This document shows positions 55,259 through 64,000 of a stretch of 64,000 nucleotides of DNA, piece after piece. Origin of the DNA: Plenodomus lindquistii (taxonomy: Eukaryota > Ascomycota > Dothideomycetes > Pleosporales > Leptosphaeriaceae); assembly GCA_025504975.1 (NCBI GenBank), contig JANUWI010000010.1:1054001-1118000 (forward strand), given 5' to 3'. The notes below the pieces were generated by a model. The model ran no database searches and had not been told where the DNA came from. It worked only from the letters and a program-made list of their open reading frames with translations. The stretch's first letter is position 1. Each line of letters opens with the position of its first letter. Both the position numbers and the translations under genes were made by a program.

Positions 55259-56442
55259 TCAAGCTTGACGCTTGCGGCTCGGCTCACTTTCTTCTCGCTC
55301 TTCGGCTGCATCGTCGCTAGCATCGGGTTCGCCATCCTCGTTAGCATGTCCTGACTTGTTATTTCGCTTTCTTTTCTTGCGTTTCCTCTTGCCTGTGGCC
55401 TTTGTAGTGTTTTCTGACTTGCTAGAAACAACCTTGGTGTCTAACGTGAGCACTGCGGGTCGTGCAATAGCCGGAAGGTCGCTATTGCTGATCACATTTC
55501 GGCGCATACCTCTGGGATTCTGCTGCTCGAGCAAAGCCACGTACTCAGCGGTGCGCTTCGTGTGTTCAACCTTGGTCATGATCTTCCAGTCTTCTGGCAC
55601 TCCCACTTCTCTCCACTTACGCCATACATCGTCGTGCATGACGCTGCCACTCAGAACAACGAACGCGCAGCTGTTCCACAGGGTGTGCACTGCTTGGATA
55701 GGCAGCCACTTGTTTCGCAATTGGCCGTGCTCCTTCAGCCAGTAGGCAACCTTTGCAGGAGCTGCGCACATGGTGCGCAAATGTGGCTCGATGTATATGG
55801 TCCGCTGGTCCCAGAAGGCAAGACCGTGGTCATCAGCCTCTTTGAAGGAGTTATTGGGCATAAACTTGGGTGGATACGTTGCGGGCTTGCGTCGAATGTA
55901 ATAGCTGTTGTTTGATATTTGGAGTATTTTGGAGGGATGTGTTTGGAGAGCTTCTAGGAGAAGTTTTTGGGTCGCTTGCGGCTTCAGGTTCGAGATGTAT
56001 GGGTGTTCGAGTATGGCGGCCAGGTGAATGACTATGGGTAGGGTTAGTCTGATCCAACAACGGCCACTAAGATTGGTTGTATACACTGCTCCTCGCCATC
56101 CACTACTCTGTAGCGCTCACGCAGCCATCCAGAACGGGCCTCCTCCTGGTGCGCATAGTCGGTGAAGATGAGCTCAATACCAGCAGCCAGTTCACCCAAA
56201 TATTGAGCCGTGAGTGGTAAAGTGGTGAATCTGGGGCCGCGCTCCACAGGCTTGGTGTCAGTCTGCATGGGCTCCGGCGCTGGAGAATTGGTGCTCGTAT
56301 TCTGCATGGCCTCGACGAGGGCATCCTCCTGGTTGCTGCCCCCATCTTGTGCTTCGCGTAGTGCTTTGGGTGTAACTACGACCGCTTTGGGGCGCTGCGT
56401 CTCCCGAATGCCCTTGAGCCTCAGAGCTCGCGGGACGAACAT
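55259..56442 (-). CDS. Conserved-looking protein with basic C-terminus, unknown
   Basis: Minus-strand exons 56442-56085 and 56031-55259 give 376 residues. The 53-nt intron (GTATAC, branch GACTAAC, acceptor ATAG) is phase 1 and gives GEEQFIHLAAILEHPYIS; other donors nearby break the frame. The start MFVPRALRLKGIRETQRPKA is basic. The middle is a well-ordered mixed region (LTAQYLGELAAGIELIFTDY, PHLRTMCAAPAKVAYWLKEH, WNSCAFVVLSGSVMHDDVWR). The C-terminus is a strong nuclear or nucleolar signal (GKRKRKKRKRNNKSGH) followed by an acidic Glu/Asp/Ser tail. I do not recognise the family. Layout suggests a nuclear protein, perhaps in RNA or ribosome metabolism. An ATG at 56518 (MDDISEERSSEF) lies in another frame. 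Divergent from the WBP11-like gene, 238 bp apart. Confidence 0.78.
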
Positions 56443-56680
56443 TAGGCCTCGGTAGCAACAAAACAATCTGGGCGACGATGCGAAACTCGGAGGAGCGTTC
56501 TTCGCTTATATCGTCCATCTGGAAGTTTGTATGCGGAGCTGACGCGGGAGAGAGACGCGTCGGCTCCAACTACCGGTAGTGCACAGGCCTCAGTAACCTG
56601 TACGTCAGTCTGAAATTCGAGCTCACTGATGACCCATTCGCCCTTACTTTGGTCGCACCACTACTGCAACAGCTGCGAAC

Positions 56681-57640
56681 ATGGCAAAAGAAAAGAACTA
56701 CAATCCCGTGCAAGAGGCCAAAAAGGCCGAGAAGCAGAAGCAGATACGCAAGCAGAAAGCCACCCTCCAGACACAGCGCAACGAGAAGCTCGCACGGCGC
56801 AACCCCAACCGCATACAGCGCGACATTGACAGCCTCAAGGAGCTCGACCAGGCCGGATCAATACGCCCCCATGAGCGACAACGGCTGCAGGAGCTGGAGA
56901 AGGATCTCGCTGCAGTCAACAAGGCGAGAGCGGCACTTGGCGACAAAGCACCCGTCTTCAAGCCAGAACGACGCTTCGATGACGACAGAGAGCGAGGCGA
57001 TCGAGGCGACCGGGGAGGGAGAGGCGGCAGAGGCGGTGGGGTGTTGGGCAAGCGTACACGAGATGGCCAAAGAAAGGAAGAGGACAGTAGCGACACAGAC
57101 GAGGACGTACAAGGGATTCCAATGCCGCGCGATACACCGCCGCCCATACCTCGACGCTACCAACAGAAGCAATCGCATGCCGCCGGAGACGAGGCGTCAG
57201 CCGAACCCAAGAAGCCGACCATTGTCTACGAAGCAGCCCCGCAAGTGCGCAATTTCCTCAAAGAGGCGACGAGGTTTATGCCCGCGGCTGTTGCTCAAAA
57301 GGTCAAGCTAGCAAAGGGCGAAGGAAGGCTTCTAGAGCCAGAAGAATTCGACAAGCTTCGGGAAGAAGGCTACATGGATGGGAAGGTTGCAGCTGCAAAG
57401 GACAATGACGAGCAAGCCGTGGAGACTGATCCAGAACTGGAAGCTCTTTTAAGATCACAGGCAACTACAGTTGGGCAGGACGCAGAGCAAGTCGTCGAGG
57501 CTGCGATTCAAGAGGCCGAATACGACATGATGGCGGCAGAGGCGAGGGGAGAGATCAAAGGCATGTCATCAGAAGCCGCTGTTGCAGAGAAGAACCTCAG
57601 ACATGTGCAGATGGAAGAGGTGGAGGATGAAGATCGATAG
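56681..57640 (+). CDS. WBP11-like pre-mRNA splicing factor
   Basis: A single exon of 319 residues. The N-terminus MAKEKNYNPVQEAKKAEKQK, then QIRKQKATLQTQRNEKLARR and NPNRIQRDIDSLKELDQAG, is the Wbp11 N-terminal domain, a Lys/Gln/Glu-rich helix typical of spliceosome-associated proteins. An Arg/Gly/Asp stretch follows (ERGDRGDRGGRGGRGGG), then a short proline run (PRDTPPPIPRRY) that could bind WW or SH3 domains. The C-terminal half contains PTIVYEAAPQVRNFLKEATR and FMPAAVAQKVKLAKGEGRLL, conserved in fungal members, and ends in an acidic helix. WBP11 acts in the nucleus in intron removal. The RGG-like tract suggests RNA contact. Strong open frames exist on the other frames because of the biased composition. 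Confidence 0.88.
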   Translation: MAKEKNYNPVQEAKKAEKQKQIRKQKATLQTQRNEKLARRNPNRIQRDIDSLKELDQAGSIRPHERQRLQELEKDLAAVNKARAALGDKAPVFKPERRFDDDRERGDRGDRGGRGGRGGGVLGKRTRDGQRKEEDSSDTDEDVQGIPMPRDTPPPIPRRYQQKQSHAAGDEASAEPKKPTIVYEAAPQVRNFLKEATRFMPAAVAQKVKLAKGEGRLLEPEEFDKLREEGYMDGKVAAAKDNDEQAVETDPELEALLRSQATTVGQDAEQVVEAAIQEAEYDMMAAEARGEIKGMSSEAAVAEKNLRHVQMEEVEDEDR

Positions 57641-57961
57641 TCGTACCTACAATCGAAGCAGTGTGAACATTGCCTGCACGTATCCATGTGCTTTCCCACG
57701 ACTTCCAGGTTGCGCAAGAGCAACGCTGGCAATGTGGAACATCTAACGCGGATGTCGTTGGTGGACAAGGCGATTAGCACGCGAAAATCACAGGAGTATC
57801 TCATATCATGGCAGCAGAGGCAAAGCTTGTTCGAGAAGTGCATTCATTCCATTTGTGCGGTAGACGGGTATAATATAAGGCATCTCAACCAAGGTATGTA
57901 TCCACCTGGCACAAATTGGTGCTCATTCTGAGGGTCGTAAAGCGTTCAACAAAGCAAGCAT
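57641..57961. other. Intergenic region between convergent genes
   Basis: 321 bp of 3' flanks of the WBP11-like and Hsp12-like genes. Nothing else is seen. Confidence 0.6.
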
Positions 57962-58369
57962 TTACTGCTTCTTGTTGCCGGACAGGGTGTCGCTGACAGT
58001 CTGGCCAGCGCTGCTGAGGCCGTCCTGGACGGAGCCTAGAACGCCCTTGCCCTGGTCCTGAGCGCTGTCGCCGCCGGAGCGGGTGGCATCTCCGGCCTTC
58101 TGAGTGGCGGACTTGTTGCCCTCTGCGAGTGATGTCAGCATGTTGATGGAGGATGAGCGAGTAGCGAGCATGACGTACCTGGCTGAACGGATCCAGCGAC
58201 CTTGTCACCAAGACCGGAGACGTTCTCGGAAGCCTTCTGGGTGGTGGACTTCTGGGAGTCAGGAGTGACTGATGGTATGTTAGCACGGAGTATGAAGAAC
58301 GCGAGGTTGCTGGTGCTCACTCTTCTCAGACGCCTGCTCGCCGAGACCCTTGCGGAGTGTGTCAGACAT
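57962..58369 (-). CDS. HSP12: Hsp12/Hsp9 (WH11-type) small stress protein
   Basis: Minus-strand exons 58369-58321, 58268-58179 and 58122-57962 give 99 residues; introns of 52 and 56 nt are in phase. The start MSDTLRKGLGEQASEKITPD is the Hsp9/Hsp12 signature. The chain is hydrophilic and rich in Lys, Gln, Ser, Gly and Thr, with no Cys or Trp. It has an internal repeat: KSTTQKASENVSGLGDKVAG and KSATQKAGDATRSGGD, each followed by an SVQ phrase. It ends in VSDTLSGNKKQ, where SDTL echoes the N-terminus. Yeast Hsp12 is induced by heat, osmotic stress and starvation and folds into helices on membranes. A good TATA box lies upstream, suiting an inducible gene. Confidence 0.95.
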
Positions 58370-60624
58370 GTTTATTGTTGGTTGGTTGGTGGTTGGTGGT
58401 TTGGGTTTGGGTGTTGTGGTTGGAGTTGATTCGAGTTCGTGGAGTGATGAAGGTCAGAGAAGACGATTGCACATGTCCATTATATAGCACAACAACCACG
58501 GTCACGGCATCCTACGACAATTATACGTCATATCCATCGAGCAACCGCAACGGGTGGTGTAAGGCTGTAACATCGCCAAACAAACAAGTAAGAGCATCCT
58601 TCACATGTGTCCTTGACAGGGTTGATAGCGTTTTTGCTGGGATACAACACCGTTGTGGCAGCCACACTTGATTACGATTGGTAGATCAGTACATATGGGG
58701 GTCTGCTTCCATGGGACTTGTGTCTCTGCCATGGCATTCGTCGTCATTTGCAACGGCTGAGGTGGACACATGCTCCAGTTGTCTAGGCACGGACGCGAGA
58801 TGTTGCCCCGCTATGTGCGCAATGAGAGAAAGGGTATGTGCCCCGCCAACCGCGGTTGCGCGACGTGGCTTGCTAGAGTACTGCAGCAAACAACAGTCGT
58901 TGGCTCATGCAAGCTCGTACGTTCGTCTTGTAATGCAACCGCCCTTGAATACAGTATGGTCGATTTTGGGCAAGGCCTGGCCCCGTCCAGGTGCCCACAG
59001 TCTCCTCGTTGCAGAGTAGTTTTCAGCCACTGCTCTACGCGCTTCGCCACATGTCTTGGCGCTTTCATCATACCTCCAAAAGCCAGTTTGAAAGCTGGCG
59101 CAATCAATCCACTTTTGCCCCATCGACCATGTTGCAGCCCCACGGATAATCGCTCGCGGTGACGCGATATTCCGCAATAAGTCATGTTTGCTTGATGATT
59201 CTCCGGGCAGACGTTTGTATGACAACAATGTTAGCAGAGCTTTGAGGCCCGTCTTCCCGACCAGACAGACTTTTCTTTTCGAAGAGATGAATCAGGCCAG
59301 AGACCTGACCACACATGCTCCAAGAGACGCGCGCGTCATTTCACTGTTGCGCGGGTGGGTTCGAAGCGATAGGACGGATCGTCTCGACTTTCTTGATACT
59401 GTCGGGCTCTCCGGACCACGACAACTATGACCCACAGTCATGCGCCTCTCATGGCGACCAGAGATTATTTACTTCGATGAAAGCATCTAACCAATCCCTA
59501 TTTCGCCCTGTTTACCGCGTTGGATCACTAGACAAGAACAACGCTATCAGCTCAGGGGGGACGTCTCCCGATGCGCATGGTCCATAGCAACACCGAACGG
59601 TGACGACATGGCGCAATGTATAGTTCGACCTCTCTTCTCACACTACCTACTCTTTCTGGTTTCTTCCTTGTCACGTGCTCTTTTACTGAAGCAATGTGTT
59701 TCTTTCTGTAATCTGTCTGAGAAGAAAGCATTTCACGAGACTTTAGCTTGCCTTACACAAACCACGTCTCTCGTGGCTAATCAAGCAGTCATGTCACCAC
59801 GATGCACTTCATGCCAATCACTATGCTAAACAATCATCCCTCCGTTGCAGAGCACACTTCACAAGCTGTTGTCCGTTGACGGGTCAGTCTCATAACTCAC
59901 CATAGGGTCCACGTCAATCAACTTAGCGAGACTCACCTTGTCCACCGCTAGATTGCAGCAAACTTCCTGTTTTACCTGTGCGTAGTTCGCCCTCCATCAT
60001 TATGCAGGTGAATATCAGCAATCTTCTGCTCTGCAGGCTCTTTTACTTGCGATATCACCGTGCTGGCGATGCCACAAGCCTTGACGATCAAAGTCAGGAG
60101 CCCGTAGGTCAAGGGAAACCGTGGATTTCTCACGCATCATGATACCATTAATAAAGACTAACAGTTAGGAAACAAGAGCACGTTCATGGAAAAAAAATTT
60201 ATCTGTTGAGATAGGCTGCAAAGTCATTCGGGTGTGCGTTTCTGTTGATATGCAGCTAACGGCGATTCGATACTTCGCATGTTCACACGCACAAAGCACG
60301 CAACTGGTTCCATGAATTGAGAAGTTAACACGTCCACTTATATCAGGAACAATACTACAGGTTACCCAATATACGGACCTAAAACTTTCACCCAAATATT
60401 TAATCCAATGATTTCACCCTGGCTCCATGCGCTTGGCCTCGCTAGTAATTATTGTGCTTCAATGTTGCAGCATAGCCTCATCTACTATTTTTTAGTGTGC
60501 GTTCATTCTATTAGCGGTGCCATCTTTTGAGTAGAAAATCAGGAGTCCTTCGTGTCTCATACACAAATATTCGACTTACAAGGGCGCACTGCTATCGCAT
60601 CTAACACTTCATCTCACATCCAAC
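58370..60624. other. Intergenic region
   Basis: 2.25 kb between divergent genes. The first few hundred bases are the Hsp12-type promoter, the last few hundred the GH76 promoter. Open frames near 58.7-59.6 kb on both strands show no domain, and the stretch beyond about 60.1 kb is AT-rich. Confidence 0.55.
58479..58486 (-). promoter_or_regulatory. TATA box of the Hsp12-type gene
   Basis: The minus strand reads GCTATATAATGG about 110-117 nt before the start codon at 58369, a suitable distance for a fungal TATA element with a short leader. Confidence 0.6.
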
Positions 60625-61837
60625 ATGAAGATCTTCGCAGCTCTCGCCTGTCTACTTGTATCTTTAGTATGCATTGTACGCGCAGACTATGCCGACAAGG
60701 CGGCTTCTGCCATAGAAGTCTTGACCGAGAAGTACTACTCCAATAGTACGGGTCTTTGGTAAGATCTATCCATCCCTCCCCCACCCTCCCCTACATCAAC
60801 CCACACGCACACCATGTCCATGCGGACCAAAGCCTAATGAAACCTGAAGGGCTATGTACTGGTGGCAGTCTGCGAACTTCATGGAGACTATCGCCCGTCT
60901 CGGTCAAATCGATGCTTCCTTCAAGCCAAATGCCATCGAAATCATCTTCAACACTTACCACGAGTCCGGTGACGTGGGTGATGTTTCGTTCAAACGCAAG
61001 GGTAAAAAAGTGTCCAAAGCCAAGCAGGCTTATTCTAAAGCCAAGGATTGGATGAGCTTTTTCTACGACGACATGGGCTTTTGGGCTATGGCATGGATAG
61101 CCGCGTACGATCTCACCGGCGATGTCCATTACTTGAAAGCCGCGACGACCATTTACGAAAACATGCTCTTCGGGGTAGCCAGCAAGCCCTGCAAGGGCGG
61201 CGGCATCTGGTGGAATAAGAAGCAACATGACGTCGTCACCATCGCCAACGAACTGGTTTTCACCGTTGCCGCACAACTCGCCAATCGCGAGAAGAGCGAC
61301 ATGAAATACACTTACCTAGCCGAGGCAAAGGGGTATTGGAACTGGTTTTCCACAAAGTCTACGTTGATCAACTCTGACAACCTCATCAACGATCGCCTCA
61401 TTGATTGCAAGAACATCGGGAAGATAGTAACTACGTACGATCAAGGTGTCATCCTCGCTGGCCTAAGCGAGCTTTCACGCGCAGAAAACGGTACCGATCC
61501 TTCTCGCCTCGAGTACGCAAACAGAATTGCGCATGCCGTTCTCTCCAAACTCACCATCGACGGTATTCTAACCGAGCCCGTTGAGGGTCAGCTGGACCAT
61601 GACATTGCTATGTTCAAGGGAGCGTTTGTGCGCGGTTTGTCGACGCTGAATCAGCTTCAGAAGAAGCAGGAGTATACGGATTTCCTCAAGAGGAATGCGG
61701 ACTCGGTTTGGAACCGGAAAAGGGTCAAGGGGCTGATGCCGGATAGGTGGCAGGGAAGTAAGTTTTCGAATGCGGCCAGTCAGGGGGCAGGGATCGATGT
61801 GCTTGTTGCTGCCGCGCAGGCTGAACGGGACGACTGA
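60625..61837 (+). CDS. Secreted GH76 alpha-1,6-mannanase family protein
   Basis: Exons 60625-60758 and 60850-61837 give 373 residues. The 91-nt intron (GTAAGA..GAAG) splits a Trp codon: TGLW then AMYWWQSANFMETI. The signal peptide is MKIFAALACLLVSLVCIVRA. The paired catalytic aspartates of GH76 are Asp118-Asp119 in FFYDDMGFWAMAW. KPCKGGGIWWNKKQHDVVTI is the conserved Gly/Trp block, followed by ANELVFTVAAQLA. GH76 enzymes cut or transglycosylate alpha-1,6-mannan; in fungi the Dcw1/Dfg5 branch crosslinks GPI proteins to the wall, while others digest mannan outside. There is no C-terminal GPI-like hydrophobic tail (it ends AAQAERDD), so a freely secreted enzyme is more likely. The length is slightly below Dfg5-type proteins (about 450). 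Confidence 0.93.
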
Positions 61838-62712
61838 GGCGTGAGTTGCATGGTGTATCTTTCACAGATACCCACAGATCGCGCGATAGTTCTTAGAAAG
61901 TTAGAGTCGTTCTATGCAATCGATTACATGATCATGCCAGTCTTAGTCTGACTATGTTTCTTTCTGTAAGTGAGAGCGTGTGCTGCGTGGCTGGAGCAGG
62001 TGCGGTGTAGGTAGAAGGTATCTTCTTCGTTCAGCACTACTTGTTACATCTTCAAGGCAGTATCTTGTCTATCATGATTCGAGCTATTGATTGGGCGTAT
62101 CGTCGGATGTAATACCTGATCGAACACGCCTGCGCCGAGTCAGCTTCGCAATGAAGGTACCACGTGGCTACTTCGTAGTCTCCCTGGCTAGAATTGAAGT
62201 CGAGAATGCGATCGTCGCATGTGGGGTAGGGTTGGCTGGTGTGAAGACCCTGCAGACACGTTGTCCAGGAATCGCGACTGCATCGCGGGACTTTCAGTCG
62301 TACCACATCACTTCAGCTACCATGGGTATATCCGAGCATTGTGTGTATCATCATTTGTACCTTTGCGCACATGAGTCTCATTGTGCCACATACAGCAGAT
62401 GAAACTTGAGGGTTCGCTGGCAGTGTCTACGTAGTTGCCAGCATGATCGCCGCGCGGTCGAGAATTCCGCGGGGTTCCATCTCTCACATTCGCCCATGGC
62501 GGTCTTCGCCGCGACTCATTGGCCACCTTCCCAAAACGTGGTTGGAGCGAACGACTACTCCTTTTGTCGCGATACAGAAGACACGTGGATTCGGGGTCGG
62601 CCGTGCTGGTGCTTGTACTACTTATGACATCACCGGCTCCTGGGGCTTTTCTTCGACTTCTCGACTTGCAATTCGCGACAGGCTGCCAGAAATTCAACGC
62701 ACAACACACACA
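61838..62712. other. Intergenic region
   Basis: 875 bp with the GH76 3' flank and the promoter of the DUF3632 gene. No supported gene. Confidence 0.6.
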
Positions 62713-63787
62713 ATGGCTCGCGTTAGAGTACATATATATCTCTTACATTTGAGAGTGGTCACTGATACCATACTAGAAACAAAACGAAGAAATCGAAAAA
62801 GTACTATCGACCGTGGAGGACCAAGGGGCGCGAATCGATCAAGTAGCCAGAATACGAGGCTGGCACCGTCCTCAAGATGACAGCGCGTACTTTCCACTCA
62901 TACAAGACGTTGTTAGCGAGAGGATATCCATGGACGACGCAATCGACAAGATTTTTGGACCCATTGACGAGAAGATTGCCGCGGAAAAGTTGGACGATGT
63001 AAACTTTCTAGACCTCTGGTACAGCATCATCCACTCCGCCAAGCGTATCGACTTCCAAGACGTGCAGCAACGCGACCAAATGGCTGATCTTGTCGATTTC
63101 GTCGGAAAATTCAAAGCGCATAAGATAGAGGGCAACGAAAAATACAATTATCTCTACGACTCATTAACTGATTTCAGCATGGCGAGTCGCGAGGCCTACA
63201 ACGACGCTCCTGTGGCGCATAATGGCTTTGTGGACGTTGAGTGTGCGGCCTGGGTCAGCTTGAATCACTTCCTCGCTCGCGTCACCGAGAAAGGGCTCCA
63301 CGACTTCTCCATGTACGCCATCTGGGCTATGCGGCAGGCTCTCGAAACTAAACTAGAGGATGATGTAGAAGCCACTGCTGCGCAAAAGTACGATGCCTAC
63401 GTTCCAGCAGCATTTTCCTGGTTCAAAGGAGCCGGACGGACCTTATTCACCAAGGAAATCGACCTCACGCCTACAGACCCCAATCAAGGGAACCCCGCAA
63501 GAGGAGGCCCACTATGGAAAGGCAAAGCCGAGTTCAGCAAAGAGCGCTGGTCGTTCTGGAAAGAAAGACTAGCGGCGATCTCGAGCATAGATGGAGTCAG
63601 TGAGGCGACCAAAGATGTGGCCAAGACAGCTGTTGAGCAAATGGAGCGTTCGGAGACATTTGAGCAGGTGTGCGCGCACCCCAGAGAATCACCTCGATGC
63701 ACGAATCGACGTGTATCAAGGAAAGGAGGAGACCATCTGCTGACTTGCCGTTAGGGTCGACCCGATGACGAGAGGAACGCCAGATAG
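62713..63787 (+). CDS. DUF3632 family protein, unknown function
   Basis: Exons 62713-62727, 62777-63667 and 63755-63787 give 312 residues. Exon 1 encodes only MARVR; a GTACAT donor and CTAG acceptor join it in phase 0 to KQNEEIEKVLSTVEDQ. The third exon is entered through GTGTGC..GTTAG with a GCTGAC branch site and yields GRPDDERNAR; without splicing the protein would end in 30 unrelated residues. The body is helical and acidic (ISMDDAIDKIFGPIDEKI, VNFLDLWYSIIHSAKRIDF, CAAWVSLNHFLARVTEKGLH, MYAIWAMRQALE), matching my memory of the fungal DUF3632 family. There is no signal peptide or membrane segment, so it is probably cytosolic. No role is known. Confidence 0.85.
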
Positions 63788-64000
63788 CCACCGCGCAGAG
63801 GTGGATTCGTACTCACGAGGCCCTTAAAGTGGTACTCTCAGACGCGCTGTATTCATGCTTACCCCCAACGCGACATTCCACGGGGTTTTACAGCACAGTA
63901 GGAATACGATGTGGCCGCGGAACCGTTTCGATTGTCAGAATCTTGAAAGTGACCGCAAAAACATGTAATTATGTACACGAAGGCTGATTTTTTTTCACAT
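63788..64000. other. Window end, 3' flank
   Basis: 213 bp after the DUF3632 gene. Nothing is seen. Confidence 0.6.

Noticed and set aside
56649..57311. A 220-residue plus-strand frame overlapping the WBP11-like gene
   Set aside because: It is a Ser/Arg/Thr-rich shadow of the true frame, which carries the conserved N-terminal domain.

Overview
The window is nuclear chromosomal DNA of a filamentous ascomycete. Evidence: genes broken by short introns (mostly 45-200 nt, GT..AG, with CTAAC/CTGAC-like branch points just before the acceptor); fungal-specific genes (areA-type GATA regulator, DASH subunit Hsk3, exomer subunit Chs5, PIR-type wall protein, HET-domain protein, GH76 mannanase, DUF3632 protein); long intergenic spacers; no operons. 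Protein content and style suit Dothideomycetes, probably Pleosporales, but that is inference from remembered similarity, not a search. I support 26 protein-coding genes, 20 of them with introns that I reconstructed by eye from splice sites and phase. I found no RNA gene, transposase or CRISPR array.

Layout. 0.6-7 kb: MFS sugar transporter, a small membrane protein, then a divergent pair (small membrane/coiled-coil protein, possibly mitochondrial, and HSK3). 7-11.7 kb: gene-poor, becoming GC-rich, leading into areA (11.7-14.7 kb), the global nitrogen regulator, whose last seven residues lie on a separate 24-nt exon. 15.6-20.3 kb: DJ-1 family protein and an orphan cytochrome P450. 21.4-29.7 kb: a dense housekeeping block: EGD2 (NAC alpha), RPL14, an F-box-like protein, NUP53, SAR1 and ATP7; F-box/NUP53 and SAR1/ATP7 are divergent pairs with spacers of about 300 and 250 bp. 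29.7-38 kb: sparse, with a PIR-repeat cell-wall protein, an LEA-like small protein, a striking 85-bp inverted repeat and CHS5. 38.5-42 kb: an MBOAT/wax-synthase-like acyltransferase facing a HET-domain protein. 42.6-58.4 kb: an uncharacterised disordered protein, the giant helicase SEN1, a peroxisomal-type acyl-CoA ligase, an uncharacterised basic-tailed protein, a WBP11-like splicing factor and an Hsp12-type stress protein. 60.6-63.8 kb: a secreted GH76 mannanase and a DUF3632 protein.

How they fit together. There is no secondary-metabolite cluster or mobile island. Two genes deal with cell-wall polymer handling (PIR protein, GH76) and CHS5 with chitin synthase export; SAR1 and CHS5 both act in secretion; EGD2 and RPL14 both act at the ribosome. 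These are thematic links, not evidence of co-regulation. The observations I rate highest are the 85-bp hairpin, the intron arrangement of areA (retention of intron 3 would delete its conserved C-terminal tail; intron 2 is in frame), and two non-standard splice junctions in SAR1 and ATP7.
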